A DNA stretch of 7,869 bases from Thermoplasmata archaeon (GTDB lineage: Archaea > Thermoplasmatota > Thermoplasmata > JAGHBH01). The stretch spans positions 1-7,869 of the forward strand of contig JAGHBH010000108.1 in assembly GCA_021161085.1 (NCBI GenBank). The letters run 5' to 3'. A program made the translations under genes and the position numbers. Numbering within the stretch: the stretch's first letter is position 1; the number at the start of each line of letters is the position of its first letter. Positions 1 to 7,465 of the stretch are shown in pieces. The notes below the pieces were generated by a model. The model saw nothing but the letters and a program-made list of their open reading frames with translations, made no database searches and was not told the DNA's origin.

Positions 1-1
1 G

Positions 2-1366
2 GATTACACCGTGGAAGAGGTGATCTGCACCCTGGGCGGGGAGAAGGGCGGGGAGATCAGGATGATGACCCGCTGGCCCGTGCGTCAGGGCCGTCCTTTC
101 AAGAAGAAGCTGGATCCCACGGAACCCCTTATAACCGGACAGAGGATACTGGACACCTTCTTTCCCATGACGAAGGGGGGTACGGCCGCCATACCGGGGG
201 GCTTCGGGACGGGAAAGACGGTCACACAGCATCAGCTGGCGAAGTGGTGTGATGCCGAGGTCATCGTGTATGTGGGGTGCGGTGAGAGGGGAAACGAGAT
301 GACCGATGTTCTCAGGGAGTTCCCGAAGCTGGAAGACCCAAGGAACGGCGAGCCGCTGATGAACAGGACCGTGCTCATCGCCAACACCTCCAACATGCCC
401 GTGGCGGCCAGGGAGGCCAGCGTCTACACCGGTATAACCCTCGCCGAATACTACAGGGACATGGGGTACAACGTGGCGTTGATGGCGGACAGCACCTCCC
501 GCTGGGCGGAGGCCATGAGGGAGATATCCGGTCGTCTGGAGGAGATGCCGGGCGAGGAGGGATATCCCGCCTATCTGGCGTCCAGGCTGGCCGAGTTCTA
601 CGAGCGTGCGGGAATGGTGAAGATACTGGGCTCTGAGGACAGAACGGGCTCCGTGAGCGTCATAGGGGCCGTTTCCCCTCCCGGAGGGGACTTCTCCGAG
701 CCGGTTACACAGAACACCCTCCGTATAGTGAAGGTGTTCTGGGCGCTGGACAGCAGCCTGGCGGACAGGAGGCATTTTCCGAGCATAAACTGGCTGAGAA
801 GCTACAGCCTCTACCTCCACGGCGTCCAGCCCTGGTGGAGAGAGCATGTGGCCGAGGACTGGTTCGAGAAGAGGAAGGAGGCCATGGCCCTGCTTCAGAA
901 GGAGGCGGAGCTCCAGGAGATAGTGCAGCTCGTAGGCCCGGACGCACTGCCTCCCAGGGAGCAGCTGGTGCTTGAGACGGCCAGGATGCTCCGGGAGGAT
1001 TTCCTGCAGCAGAACGCCTTCCACGAGGTGGACACATTCTGCCCGCCGGAGAAACAGTACGGTATGCTGGATATGATATTGAGATTCCACCGCGCCGGCA
1101 TGTCGCTGCTGGACAGGGAGGCCCCGCTGGACAGGATAAGGGAACTGAAGGCCAAGGGGCTGATAGCCGAGATGGCCACATCCGAGATGGACAGGTTCCA
1201 GAGCCTGTTGAAAGAGACGGCGGCATCCCTGGAGGAGGCCGTGCGATCCGTCTCCCGGACCGGCGACAGGGGTAAAGGAGGCGAAGGGATAGGAGGGGAA
1301 GGTGAAGGAGGCAAGACCGGGGTCGTGCCGGATGTGGGAGGCCAGATGGAGGAGGTGGTCCGATGA
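2..1366 (+). CDS. atpA: A/V-type ATP synthase catalytic subunit A (5' end outside window)
   Basis: This is the catalytic, nucleotide-hydrolysing/synthesising subunit of the archaeal-type rotary ATP synthase; three copies alternate with subunit B in the cytoplasmic head. The frame is open from base 2 and gives 454 residues. By family comparison roughly 165 N-terminal residues lie upstream of the window, so the GTG at 11 is internal. Visible landmarks, in partial-protein numbering, are WPVR near 25, the Walker A P-loop GGFGTGKT at 66-73 (bases 197-220), the GERGNE motif near 95, the [14 protein letters not shown] segment, [30 protein letters not shown] and RRHFPSINW. All are hallmarks of subunit A and not of F-type beta. 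No intein interrupts the P-loop. The C-terminus carries an unusual glycine/charged tail of about 34 residues. The stop overlaps the start of subunit B by four bases (ATGA), indicating one transcript and coupled translation. Identification is very secure. Confidence 0.97.
   Translation, partial: DYTVEEVICTLGGEKGGEIRMMTRWPVRQGRPFKKKLDPTEPLITGQRILDTFFPMTKGGTAAIPGGFGTGKTVTQHQLAKWCDAEVIVYVGCGERGNEMTDVLREFPKLEDPRNGEPLMNRTVLIANTSNMPVAAREASVYTGITLAEYYRDMGYNVALMADSTSRWAEAMREISGRLEEMPGEEGYPAYLASRLAEFYERAGMVKILGSEDRTGSVSVIGAVSPPGGDFSEPVTQNTLRIVKVFWALDSSLADRRHFPSINWLRSYSLYLHGVQPWWREHVAEDWFEKRKEAMALLQKEAELQEIVQLVGPDALPPREQLVLETARMLREDFLQQNAFHEVDTFCPPEKQYGMLDMILRFHRAGMSLLDREAPLDRIRELKAKGLIAEMATSEMDRFQSLLKETAASLEEAVRSVSRTGDRGKGGEGIGGEGEGGKTGVVPDVGGQMEEVVR
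1351..1357 (+). promoter_or_regulatory. Ribosome binding site of atpB
   Basis: GGAGGTG lies five bases before the ATG at 1363, inside the last codons of subunit A. It fits the archaeal/bacterial anti-Shine-Dalgarno sequence and supports 1363, rather than the in-frame ATG at 1372, as the start of subunit B. Confidence 0.75.
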
Positions 1367-2802
1367 GCCCCATGAAGAAGGAGCAGATAGAATATACCAC
1401 GGTGAGGGAGATATCCGGTCCCCTGCTGGTGGTGGAGAAGGTGGGGGAGGTTGCCTACGGCGAGGTGGTGAAGATAAGGGGCCCGGACGGAAGGGACAGG
1501 CTGGGCCAGGTGTTAGAGGCAGCGAGCGATTATGCCGTCATCCAGGTGTTCGAGGGAACCAAGGGACTGGAGACGAAGGCCACTTCCGTCCGCTTCCTCG
1601 GGGAGACCATGAAGTTTCCGGTGTCTCCGGACATACTGGGCAGGGTGTTCGACGGGACCGGGAGGCCCATAGACGGGGGCCCGGAGGTGATACCCGAGGA
1701 GAGACGGGACATCAACGGCTCGCCCATCAACCCCTCGGCCAGGGAGTATCCCAGGGAGTTCATACAGACCGGCATAAGCACCATAGATGTGATGAACACC
1801 CTGGTCAGGGGCCAGAAGCTTCCCATATTCTCCGGGAGCGGTCTTCCCCACAACGAGCTTGCGGCCCAGATATCCCGGCAGGCCAGGGTGCTGGGGAAGG
1901 AGGAGGAGTTCAGCGTGGTTTTCTGTGCCATGGGTATAACGGCCGAGGAGGCGAATTTCTTCATCAGGGAGTTCGAGAAGACCGGGGCGCTGAACCGGTC
2001 CGTGCTCTTCCTCAACCTGGCCGACGACCCGGCCATAGAACGGGTGATCATCCCCAGGATGGCCCTCACCGTGGCGGAATACCTGGCTTTCGATCTGGAC
2101 ATGCACGTGCTCGTGGTGCTGACCGACCTCACCAACTACTGTGAGGCCCTCAGGGAGATAGCCTCCGCCAGGGAGGAGGTCCCGGGACGGCGTGGCTATC
2201 CCGGTTATATGTACACCGACCTGGCTTCCCTGTATGAGAGGGCTGGGAGGATAAAGGGCAAGAGGGGCAGCATCACCCAGATACCCATCCTGACCATGCC
2301 CGATGACGACATCACCCACCCGATACCCGACCTGACGGGGTATATCACCGAGGGTCAGATAGTGCTGTCCCGTGGGCTGCACCGAAAGGGGATATACCCG
2401 CCCATAGACGTACTGCCCTGCCTGTCCAGGCTGATGAAACAGGGCATAGGCAAGGGTATGACCAGGGAGGACCACGACGAGGTGTCCAACCAGCTCTATG
2501 CGGCGTATGCCGAGGGTATGGACCTCCGGAGCCTTGTGGCCGTGGTCGGGGAGGAGGGATTGACCGAGCGGGACCGGAGCTTCCTGCGCTTCGCCGAGAC
2601 CTTCGAGCAGAGGTTCGTATCCCAGGGCGGGGACGAGGACAGGACCATAGAGGAGAGCCTTTCCCTTGCCTGGGACCTCCTGGCATCCCTGCCCAGGGAA
2701 GAGTTGAAGAGGATAAGGAAGGAATATATAGAGAGATATCTCCCCGGCGGCGACCGGGGCGGGGAGGGGAAAGAGGTGGGAGGAGGAAAAGCCACGGCCT
2801 GA
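1363..2802 (+). CDS. atpB: A/V-type ATP synthase regulatory subunit B
   Basis: This is the non-catalytic nucleotide-binding subunit that alternates with subunit A in the head of the archaeal-type ATP synthase. The 479-residue product is complete and slightly longer than the usual length of about 460. It shows the N-terminal beta-barrel ([17 protein letters not shown], residues 11-27), the family motif NGSPINP at 118-124, [22 protein letters not shown] starting at 133, and [11 protein letters not shown] at 157-167. The last occupies the P-loop position but lacks the GKT of catalytic subunits, as expected for B. Further matches are [47 protein letters not shown] and [19 protein letters not shown]. 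It starts through an ATGA overlap with subunit A. The last 19 residues are a glycine-rich tail similar in composition to that of subunit A. The subunit D gene that often follows is absent; a convergent gene comes instead. Confidence 0.97.
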   Translation: MSPMKKEQIEYTTVREISGPLLVVEKVGEVAYGEVVKIRGPDGRDRLGQVLEAASDYAVIQVFEGTKGLETKATSVRFLGETMKFPVSPDILGRVFDGTGRPIDGGPEVIPEERRDINGSPINPSAREYPREFIQTGISTIDVMNTLVRGQKLPIFSGSGLPHNELAAQISRQARVLGKEEEFSVVFCAMGITAEEANFFIREFEKTGALNRSVLFLNLADDPAIERVIIPRMALTVAEYLAFDLDMHVLVVLTDLTNYCEALREIASAREEVPGRRGYPGYMYTDLASLYERAGRIKGKRGSITQIPILTMPDDDITHPIPDLTGYITEGQIVLSRGLHRKGIYPPIDVLPCLSRLMKQGIGKGMTREDHDEVSNQLYAAYAEGMDLRSLVAVVGEEGLTERDRSFLRFAETFEQRFVSQGGDEDRTIEESLSLAWDLLASLPREELKRIRKEYIERYLPGGDRGGEGKEVGGGKATA

Positions 2803-2804
2803 GA

Positions 2805-2882
2805 TGCTTTGTGTCAAGTTTTCACCCGGGGCAGATTGTGGTATGAGAAGACAAGCCACCTCACATTTCTTGAGACAAAGCA
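2805..2882. repeat. 78-base segment bounded by 14-base inverted repeats
   Basis: The left arm, bases 2805-2818, reads TGCTTTGTGTCAAG. The right arm, 2869-2882, reads CTTGAGACAAAGCA, whose reverse complement matches the left arm at 13 of 14 positions. The 50 bases between are not obviously paired. The segment fills almost all of the gap between the convergent ends of atpB and the lipocalin-like gene. It could be a small non-autonomous transposable element (MITE), the solo remnant of an insertion sequence, or a bidirectional transcription terminator. The arms are seen directly; the interpretation is open, and I cannot count copies in the genome. Confidence 0.6.
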
Positions 2883-2889
2883 CCAGCCC

Positions 2890-4014
2890 CTAGAACAGCG
2901 TGCCCCAGGACATCTCGCTGTTGCCGACCCCACGTCCCAGGTCGTTTAGGGATATCTCCCCCTCCCTGGTGGTGAGCCGCATGTCCCTGACCACCACAGG
3001 ATACTCGTTGTAGTGGAGGCGTGTGCTCAGCAGCCATAGGATCGGCTGGCGGAAGCTCCAGGTGGCCCGGGAATATGCCTCCAGTTCCAGCGAGAGGGTT
3101 CCTTGGCTATTGGATGCCTCCACGTGGAAGAGGGGGAGGTCGTCGTTTCCCCTGGAGACCTTTATCCTGGTGTCCCTGGCGGACCACTCCGTACCCGTGG
3201 GGGCGTGGTGGAAGTCCATTGTCCTGACCAGGGGTATGACCCCGCGGTTGAGGGGATGCCACTGCCGTTTGCTCCTCCGTAGCATGGGGAGTCCGAGATG
3301 GGGCATGTAGTACTGGAGGTAGGAGCCGTCGTCGAAATGCACTATCCCCCAGTACCAGGGAACGGCTGGGGCGTGGACGGTGACCCTCTGGAAGTATGCC
3401 GTCCCCTCTATCTCCTCCGTCCTTTCATCTCCCCCATCGCCCCGGGTGACTATGGAACCCTCGAATGGAGCCCTGAGGGTTTTCAGTATCTCGTATCCCA
3501 TCCTCCTTGTCCAGAAATGTTCCTTGAACTCCATCTCCAGGCCGGGCAGGTCCTCCTCTTCTCTGGATATGTGTACCTGGAACTTCACCCTGCCGCCGTC
3601 CACCACCACCATGTGGTCCTCTCCCTCCCTGGAGCAGAAGAGATGGTCGTCGCCCCTGGACTGCACCAGCGAGCCGCCGTCCACCACGAAAACGTCCTCC
3701 ACCAGGGTGAAGGGCTCGTGCATCCTTGAGCCGTCGAAGAACCAGGAAGCGGCCATTCCGTTGAACATCAGTGAGCCATCCTCCCGGCGTGTCATGGAGG
3801 TGTCCCCCTTCCACCAGTGTTCCCCCACCTGTATCTTCCTGCAGTTCTTGGCGGACCAGAGGACCATCAGCTGTCTGGGCGGCCTATCTTCCTTCTCCTT
3901 GACGAAGAACACCCAGAACCACCACCACCATGTGAGTCTGTCCAGCCGCCGGGACACATCCAGCTCCCAGACATCGGGGACCTTTTCGTTTTTCTGTTCA
4001 ACCTGCTCGGCCAT
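2890..4014 (-). CDS. Putative CrtC/AttH-like lipocalin-fold protein
   Basis: The product is 374 residues if translation starts at the ATG at 4014. It is rich in tryptophan and aromatic residues, with a WWWWFW run at 29-34, GTAYFQRV at 204-211, PWYWG at 219-223 and DDGS at 228-231. A W-rich N-terminal strand and a central F-x-R ... PW-x-W ... DGS region recall the two-lipocalin-domain family that includes carotenoid 1,2-hydratase (CrtC) and AttH. This is pattern recognition, not a search result. I see no convincing signal peptide or membrane helix and no carotenoid genes nearby, so the substrate is unknown. The frame stays open to 4344; alternative ATGs are at 4032, 4098, 4101 and 4143. I prefer 4014 because GGGGGTG and a TATA-like element precede it at sensible distances, but a start at 4101 (403 residues) is a real alternative. 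The gene converges with atpB and diverges from fhs. Confidence 0.7.
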   Translation of the reverse strand: MAEQVEQKNEKVPDVWELDVSRRLDRLTWWWWFWVFFVKEKEDRPPRQLMVLWSAKNCRKIQVGEHWWKGDTSMTRREDGSLMFNGMAASWFFDGSRMHEPFTLVEDVFVVDGGSLVQSRGDDHLFCSREGEDHMVVVDGGRVKFQVHISREEEDLPGLEMEFKEHFWTRRMGYEILKTLRAPFEGSIVTRGDGGDERTEEIEGTAYFQRVTVHAPAVPWYWGIVHFDDGSYLQYYMPHLGLPMLRRSKRQWHPLNRGVIPLVRTMDFHHAPTGTEWSARDTRIKVSRGNDDLPLFHVEASNSQGTLSLELEAYSRATWSFRQPILWLLSTRLHYNEYPVVVRDMRLTTREGEISLNDLGRGVGNSEMSWGTLF

Positions 4015-4035
4015 CACACCCCCGACAGGCATCTG

Positions 4036-4049
4036 GTAAAAAAGGATTT
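4036..4049 (-). promoter_or_regulatory. Possible TATA/BRE element for the lipocalin-like gene
   Basis: Read on the minus strand this is AAATCCTTTTTTAC, an A-rich then T/A-rich stretch like an archaeal BRE plus TATA box. Its centre is about 26 bases before the ATG at 4014, which would give a leaderless or nearly leaderless transcript. It would lie inside the coding sequence if an upstream start were used. The assignment rests on spacing and base composition only. Confidence 0.3.
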
Positions 4050-4101
4050 CCCTCTTGGGGTCCTCTCTGGCCTGTTGGAGACCCTTTCGAACGACCATCA
4101 T

Positions 4102-4110
4102 CCTTTTATC
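4102..4110 (+). promoter_or_regulatory. Possible TATA box for fhs
   Basis: CCTTTTATC is the most T/A-rich stretch in the GC-rich region before the ligase start at 4142. A start of transcription about 26 bases downstream, near 4133, would leave a leader of roughly ten bases containing GGTG at 4132-4135, six bases before the ATG. This is a spacing argument only. Confidence 0.3.
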
Positions 4111-4141
4111 GCCGGTGGGATATGGGTATCCGGTGTTCGTC

Positions 4142-5815
4142 ATGCCCCTGTCGGATGTGGAGATAGCCCAGAGTGTCGAGCTGCGTCCCATCCCGGAGAT
4201 AGCGGAGAAGATAGGCCTGGGGGAGGAGGACATAGAGCCCTGGGGGAGGAACATCGCCAAGGTCTCACTTTCCACGTTGAAACGCATAGGTGCCGGGGGC
4301 GGAAAGAGGGGACGGCTGGTGCTGGTGACCACCATAAACCCCACCCCCTATGGTGAGGGAAAGACCACGGTCACCATCGGGCTGGCACAGGCCCTTGCCA
4401 GGATGGGGAAACAGGTGTCCCTGGGAATCCGGGAGCCGAGCATAGGCCCCACCATGGGGGTCAAAGGGGGAGCGGCCGGCGGGGGATACAGCCAGGTTCT
4501 GCCCATGGAGGATATCAACCTGCATTTCACCGGCGACATGCACGCCATATCCACGGCGCACAATCTCCTGGCTGCCATGGTGAACAACCATATGCACCAC
4601 GGCAACGAACTCCATCTGGACCCTCGGAGGGTGGTGTGGAAGAGGGTCATGGACATGAACGACCGTGCCCTCCGGAACGTGGTGGTGGGCCTGGGGGGGG
4701 AGAAGCACGGGATGCCCCATGAGAGCGGTTTCGACATCACGGCGGCCAGCGAGATAATGGCGGTCCTCTGCCTCTCCTCCGGGATAGAGGATCTCAAAGA
4801 GAGGCTTTCCCGGATAATCGTGGGGTACCCGATGAAGGGCTCCCTGCCGGCCACCGCCGGAGAGCTGGGGGCGGTGGGTGCCATGGCCGCCCTGCTGAAG
4901 AACGCAGTGAAGCCTAACCTGGTCCAGACCGTGGAGGGCACCCCCGCTTTTGTTCACGGCGGGCCTTTCGCCAACATAGCCCACGGGACCAGCAGCCTCA
5001 TATCCACCAGGCTTGGGCTGGCCCTTTCCGACTTCTTCATCACCGAGGCGGGTTTCGGCAGCGACCTGGGGGCGGAGAAGTTCTTCAACATAGTCTCCAG
5101 GATCGGCGGGCTGAGACCGGCTGTGGCCGTGGTGGTGGTGACCACCCGGGCCCTGATGAGACACGGCGGGGGGGAAGGAGGGGGAGCCAGGTTGGAGGCA
5201 GTCAGAAAGGGCCTCTGCAACCTGGACAAGCACATAGAGAACATAAGGATGTTCAACGTGACCCCGGTGGTGGCCGTGAACACCTTCCCCGGCGATAGGG
5301 AGGAAGAGCACCGCATCATACTGGACCACTGCCGCGACCTCGGCGTGGAGGCGGCCGTGGTGGATGTCCGGGAGAGGGGGGGAGAGGGGGGACTGGAGCT
5401 GGCGGAACTGGTGGTGAAGGCCGCCGGCGGAGGGGAACGCTTCGCTCCGATATATCCCCTGGATATTCCCATCAAGGAGAAGATAGGGCTGATATCCACC
5501 ATGATATACGGGGCGGACCGTGTGGTGTACACCGTCAAAGCCGAGAAGGACATAGCCCACATAGAGCGGGACCTGGACATAGGGGGGCTTCCCGTGTGCA
5601 TGGCCAAGACGCAGTACAGCCTCAGCGACGACCCCCTGCTCCTGGGCAGGCCCAAGGGGTTCAAGATAACCGTCAAGGAGGTGAGGGTGTCCGCCGGGGC
5701 CGGTTTCGTCATCCCGTTCACGGGTACGATAACCACCATGCCGGGGCTCCCGAAACATCCGGCGGCACTGGACATCGACCTCGACGATGAGGGGAGGATA
5801 ACGGGGCTTTTCTAG
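4142..5815 (+). CDS. fhs: Formate-tetrahydrofolate ligase (10-formyl-THF synthetase)
   Basis: This cytoplasmic enzyme joins formate to tetrahydrofolate with ATP, giving 10-formyl-tetrahydrofolate for one-carbon metabolism. The product is 557 residues, the full length of the family. The N-terminus (SDVEIAQSVELRPIPEIAEK) is typical and fixes the start at the ATG at 4142; the frame is open further upstream but that part looks non-coding. Landmarks are the ATP-binding loop PTPYGEGKTT at 67-76, the signature GVKGGAAGGGY at 106-116, HISTAHN-type residues at 134-141, FVHGGPFANIAHG at 270-282, the second signature (VVVVTTRALMRHGG) near 330-343, and the C-terminal AGFVIPFTGTITTMPGLP. No key motif is missing. 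It is divergent from the lipocalin-like gene and has no folate-pathway neighbour in this window. In archaea the enzyme is patchily distributed, because many use tetrahydromethanopterin, so it may have been acquired from bacteria (inference). Confidence 0.97.
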   Translation: MPLSDVEIAQSVELRPIPEIAEKIGLGEEDIEPWGRNIAKVSLSTLKRIGAGGGKRGRLVLVTTINPTPYGEGKTTVTIGLAQALARMGKQVSLGIREPSIGPTMGVKGGAAGGGYSQVLPMEDINLHFTGDMHAISTAHNLLAAMVNNHMHHGNELHLDPRRVVWKRVMDMNDRALRNVVVGLGGEKHGMPHESGFDITAASEIMAVLCLSSGIEDLKERLSRIIVGYPMKGSLPATAGELGAVGAMAALLKNAVKPNLVQTVEGTPAFVHGGPFANIAHGTSSLISTRLGLALSDFFITEAGFGSDLGAEKFFNIVSRIGGLRPAVAVVVVTTRALMRHGGGEGGGARLEAVRKGLCNLDKHIENIRMFNVTPVVAVNTFPGDREEEHRIILDHCRDLGVEAAVVDVRERGGEGGLELAELVVKAAGGGERFAPIYPLDIPIKEKIGLISTMIYGADRVVYTVKAEKDIAHIERDLDIGGLPVCMAKTQYSLSDDPLLLGRPKGFKITVKEVRVSAGAGFVIPFTGTITTMPGLPKHPAALDIDLDDEGRITGLF

Positions 5816-5944
5816 GCGAAAGAGAATCAGGAGCTGGGCTTGGGGTTTAGGGTATGGTTAAGAATAATGTATAGACAGTTGAACGGCCGAAGGATGGCAA
5901 AAAATTATATGAACACGGTTCTTTTCATTGTTTCTGCCGGGGAC
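5816..5944. other. AT-rich intergenic region
   Basis: This 129-base gap after fhs changes sharply from GC-rich to AT-rich. It holds two A/T-rich stretches (about 5860-5877 and 5899-5910) and no coding signal. The open frame that reads through it starts with TTG at 5840 and looks non-coding until about 5945. No strong hairpin terminator for fhs is evident. Confidence 0.6.
5899..5910 (+). promoter_or_regulatory. Possible TATA box for the six-helix membrane protein gene
   Basis: AAAAAATTATAT is a good archaeal-type TATA candidate. Transcription about 26 bases downstream would begin near 5932, leaving a short leader of about 13 bases before the ATG at 5945. It supports a start at 5945 or 5951 over the earlier in-frame ATGs at 5867, 5894 and 5909, which lie upstream of or within this element. 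Confidence 0.45.
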
Positions 5945-7465
5945 ATGGTCATGACCGAAATCACGTTCTCGTATCTGGAGAAAGGGCGTTTGCTTTTTGA
6001 AGAGAAGAACCCCCCATCACGTGAGAGCGATAGGATGAACAAGATATTCGGCCCTGTGATAATAGCGATGGGAATCATCCTCTTCTTCATCTTTTTGTTC
6101 GGTGATAGCGACGATCCGGGTGTGGCGGTCGTGCTGTCTTTTATCCCGCTGACTTTGGTAGTGATGGGAATAGGCATGCTGCTTTCTTCCATGGCGACAA
6201 GGAACGTGAAGATCTATGAGAGAGGTATCGCCCTGCCCCAGGTGCCCATCAGGGAGATAAGGAAGGAAGAAGAGTTTCTGCTTTTTGACGATATAATCTC
6301 GATAGAGATAGTGGACTTTGCAATAGGCCAGGGGGCCAAATGGATAGAGATAAAAACCCGTAAAGGGGAAAAACCAACCTTCCTGGGGTACTCGGCCCTC
6401 TCCGACCCGCTGCCTTTTCTCAGGGCGGTGGAAGAAGCCAGAGCGGAATTGCTGGGTCCGGAGGCTAAGGAGGTATTGAAGAGGGACAGGCCGGAGAGAA
6501 GGCCGCCCCCCGCCGTGGAGAAGCGGTTGAGGTCTACCTCCGGGGATATGGGCATGGTCGTCTTCATGATGCTGATGTACGCCTTTATGTTCATGATAAT
6601 CGGCTCCTCGATCTCTTTCACGAAAAAAGGGCCTCTGTCTGTTCTGGTGTTTGTTATGCTCCAGGGGGTTCTGTTGATTTTTGTGTGGGGGGCGATAGTC
6701 CATATAGAGAGGGTTAATACCTCCATATGGGCTTTTTCCAGTGTTAAACCGGACGGACTGGAGGCGAAAGTCCCTTATCTTCTCAGGCTCTACACCAGTA
6801 TGAGGGATAAACTCCCTTTTTCTGTGATAAAGGAGATCAGACACACCCTGGACCCTTTCTTTTTTACGGACAGGGCGGAGGCGATCTTAGGTGACGGTAG
6901 GAAGATAAAGATTCCGTACGAGGCCTATCAGACCGTCATCAGGCTGCCTGGCTGGAGGGTGGAGGGTGATGTCGCGATCAACCAGAACCCGAAGGTGCCG
7001 GAGCCCCTCAGGGTTTATATGTGGAGGATAGGAATAACGGCTTTCCTGGGGCAGCTGTTCCTGCTGGCCTTGAGCAGTATCTTCGGTTCCGTCCTGCGGG
7101 AGGGGTGGGAGTCCGTGAAGGGGCCTCTGGCCGGATTGCTTATTGTGGTTGGCTCCGGAGTTCTGATATTCCATCTTTATATTCTCTCAAAGGCCGCTAA
7201 GCGGACGGTGGAGGGTAGCAGAGAGCCTTTCGTAGCCAGGGGGTCTGTTCACATACCCCGGGGGGAATACGAGTGGGATGTCTACAGGATAGACGAGATA
7301 GAGAAAATATGCGTCAGGAAGGATGCGGTGGGGGAATACTGCTCTCTTGTGGTAGGAGGGAGGGAGAAAAAACTGCCCTTGTCGTATTACCGTTTTTTCG
7401 CCAGGGAGAAGGGGCTTCCCGTGGAGAGCCGCCACGAGAGCGAGGGAGAGCAGGAGGCATCGTGA
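5945..7465 (+). CDS. Six-helix membrane protein with three two-helix plus soluble-domain repeats
   Basis: I do not recognise a named gene. From the ATG at 5945 the product is 506 residues (504 if the ATG at 5951, which is better spaced from GGGG at 5939-5942, is used). Hydrophobic helices are visible at about 35-53, 60-82, 202-222, 230-252, 359-381 and 394-416, that is, three pairs. Each pair is followed by a charged, beta-strand-like domain: about 86-165, 257-341 and 418-492. The three domains share a pattern of a short strand ending in G-x-x-x-P, then a D/S-x-I-x-x-I-x-I core, then a strand pair around a G-x-x-K turn ending in a Y, which suggests an internal triplication. Two helices plus a small beta domain resembles bacterial PH-like (bPH_2, YdbS-type) membrane proteins; that assignment is tentative. 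The gene has lower GC than the genes before it. Its stop overlaps a GTG start downstream. Confidence 0.85.
   Translation: MVMTEITFSYLEKGRLLFEEKNPPSRESDRMNKIFGPVIIAMGIILFFIFLFGDSDDPGVAVVLSFIPLTLVVMGIGMLLSSMATRNVKIYERGIALPQVPIREIRKEEEFLLFDDIISIEIVDFAIGQGAKWIEIKTRKGEKPTFLGYSALSDPLPFLRAVEEARAELLGPEAKEVLKRDRPERRPPPAVEKRLRSTSGDMGMVVFMMLMYAFMFMIIGSSISFTKKGPLSVLVFVMLQGVLLIFVWGAIVHIERVNTSIWAFSSVKPDGLEAKVPYLLRLYTSMRDKLPFSVIKEIRHTLDPFFFTDRAEAILGDGRKIKIPYEAYQTVIRLPGWRVEGDVAINQNPKVPEPLRVYMWRIGITAFLGQLFLLALSSIFGSVLREGWESVKGPLAGLLIVVGSGVLIFHLYILSKAAKRTVEGSREPFVARGSVHIPRGEYEWDVYRIDEIEKICVRKDAVGEYCSLVVGGREKKLPLSYYRFFAREKGLPVESRHESEGEQEAS
6044..7420 (+). repeat. Three-fold internal protein repeat
   Basis: Within the membrane protein, three units can be laid out: bases 6044-6439, 6548-6967 and 7010-7420. 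Each has two membrane helices followed by a soluble domain. Matching short motifs are YERGIALP / KPDGLEAKVP / FVARGSVHIP, then DDIISIEI / SVIKEIRH / DEIEKICV, then IEIKTRKGEKPTFLGY / EAILGDGRKIKIPY / CSLVVGGREKKLPLSY. The similarity is at protein level only; the DNA is not obviously repeated, so the duplication would be old. Confidence 0.5.
7452..7457 (+). promoter_or_regulatory. Strong ribosome binding site before the interrupted gene
   Basis: AGGAGG lies four bases before the GTG at 7462, at the very end of the membrane protein gene. A perfect Shine-Dalgarno core here makes sense only if a second gene starts at the overlapping GTGA. Confidence 0.6.

Noticed and set aside
197..220. Possible intein at the subunit A P-loop
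   Set aside because: Inteins are known at this site in some archaeal A subunits, but the sequence runs through [13 protein letters not shown] without interruption.
2812..2820. Shared GTCAAG between the 78-base segment's left arm and the right edge of the window (minus strand near 7865)
   Set aside because: Six matching bases are expected by chance, and the sequences diverge at once; not evidence that both belong to one element family.
1302..2883. Long open frames in other registers over atpA and atpB, including 456 residues on the minus strand (2883-1513) and 280 residues on the plus strand (1302-2144)
   Set aside because: They overlap unmistakable ATP synthase genes, have proline/glycine/histidine-skewed products without motifs, and are expected in GC-rich DNA.
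3023..4356. Plus-strand frames across the lipocalin-like gene (143, 219 and 179 residues)
   Set aside because: The minus-strand protein has a conserved-looking aromatic core and sensible composition; the plus-strand products do not.
5372..5392. G-rich run inside the ligase gene
   Set aside because: It encodes an in-frame RGGEGG stretch in a variable loop; there is no sign of a frameshift, and G-quadruplex function cannot be claimed.
4265..5775. Minus-strand frames of 497, 273 and 197 residues over the ligase gene
   Set aside because: They are complements of a complete, well-conserved formate-tetrahydrofolate ligase and show skewed composition.
5840..5944. N-terminal extension of the membrane protein from the TTG at 5840 or ATGs at 5867, 5894 and 5909
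   Set aside because: The region is AT-rich, contains a better TATA candidate, and encodes no conserved-looking segment; the starts at 5945/5951 are preferred.
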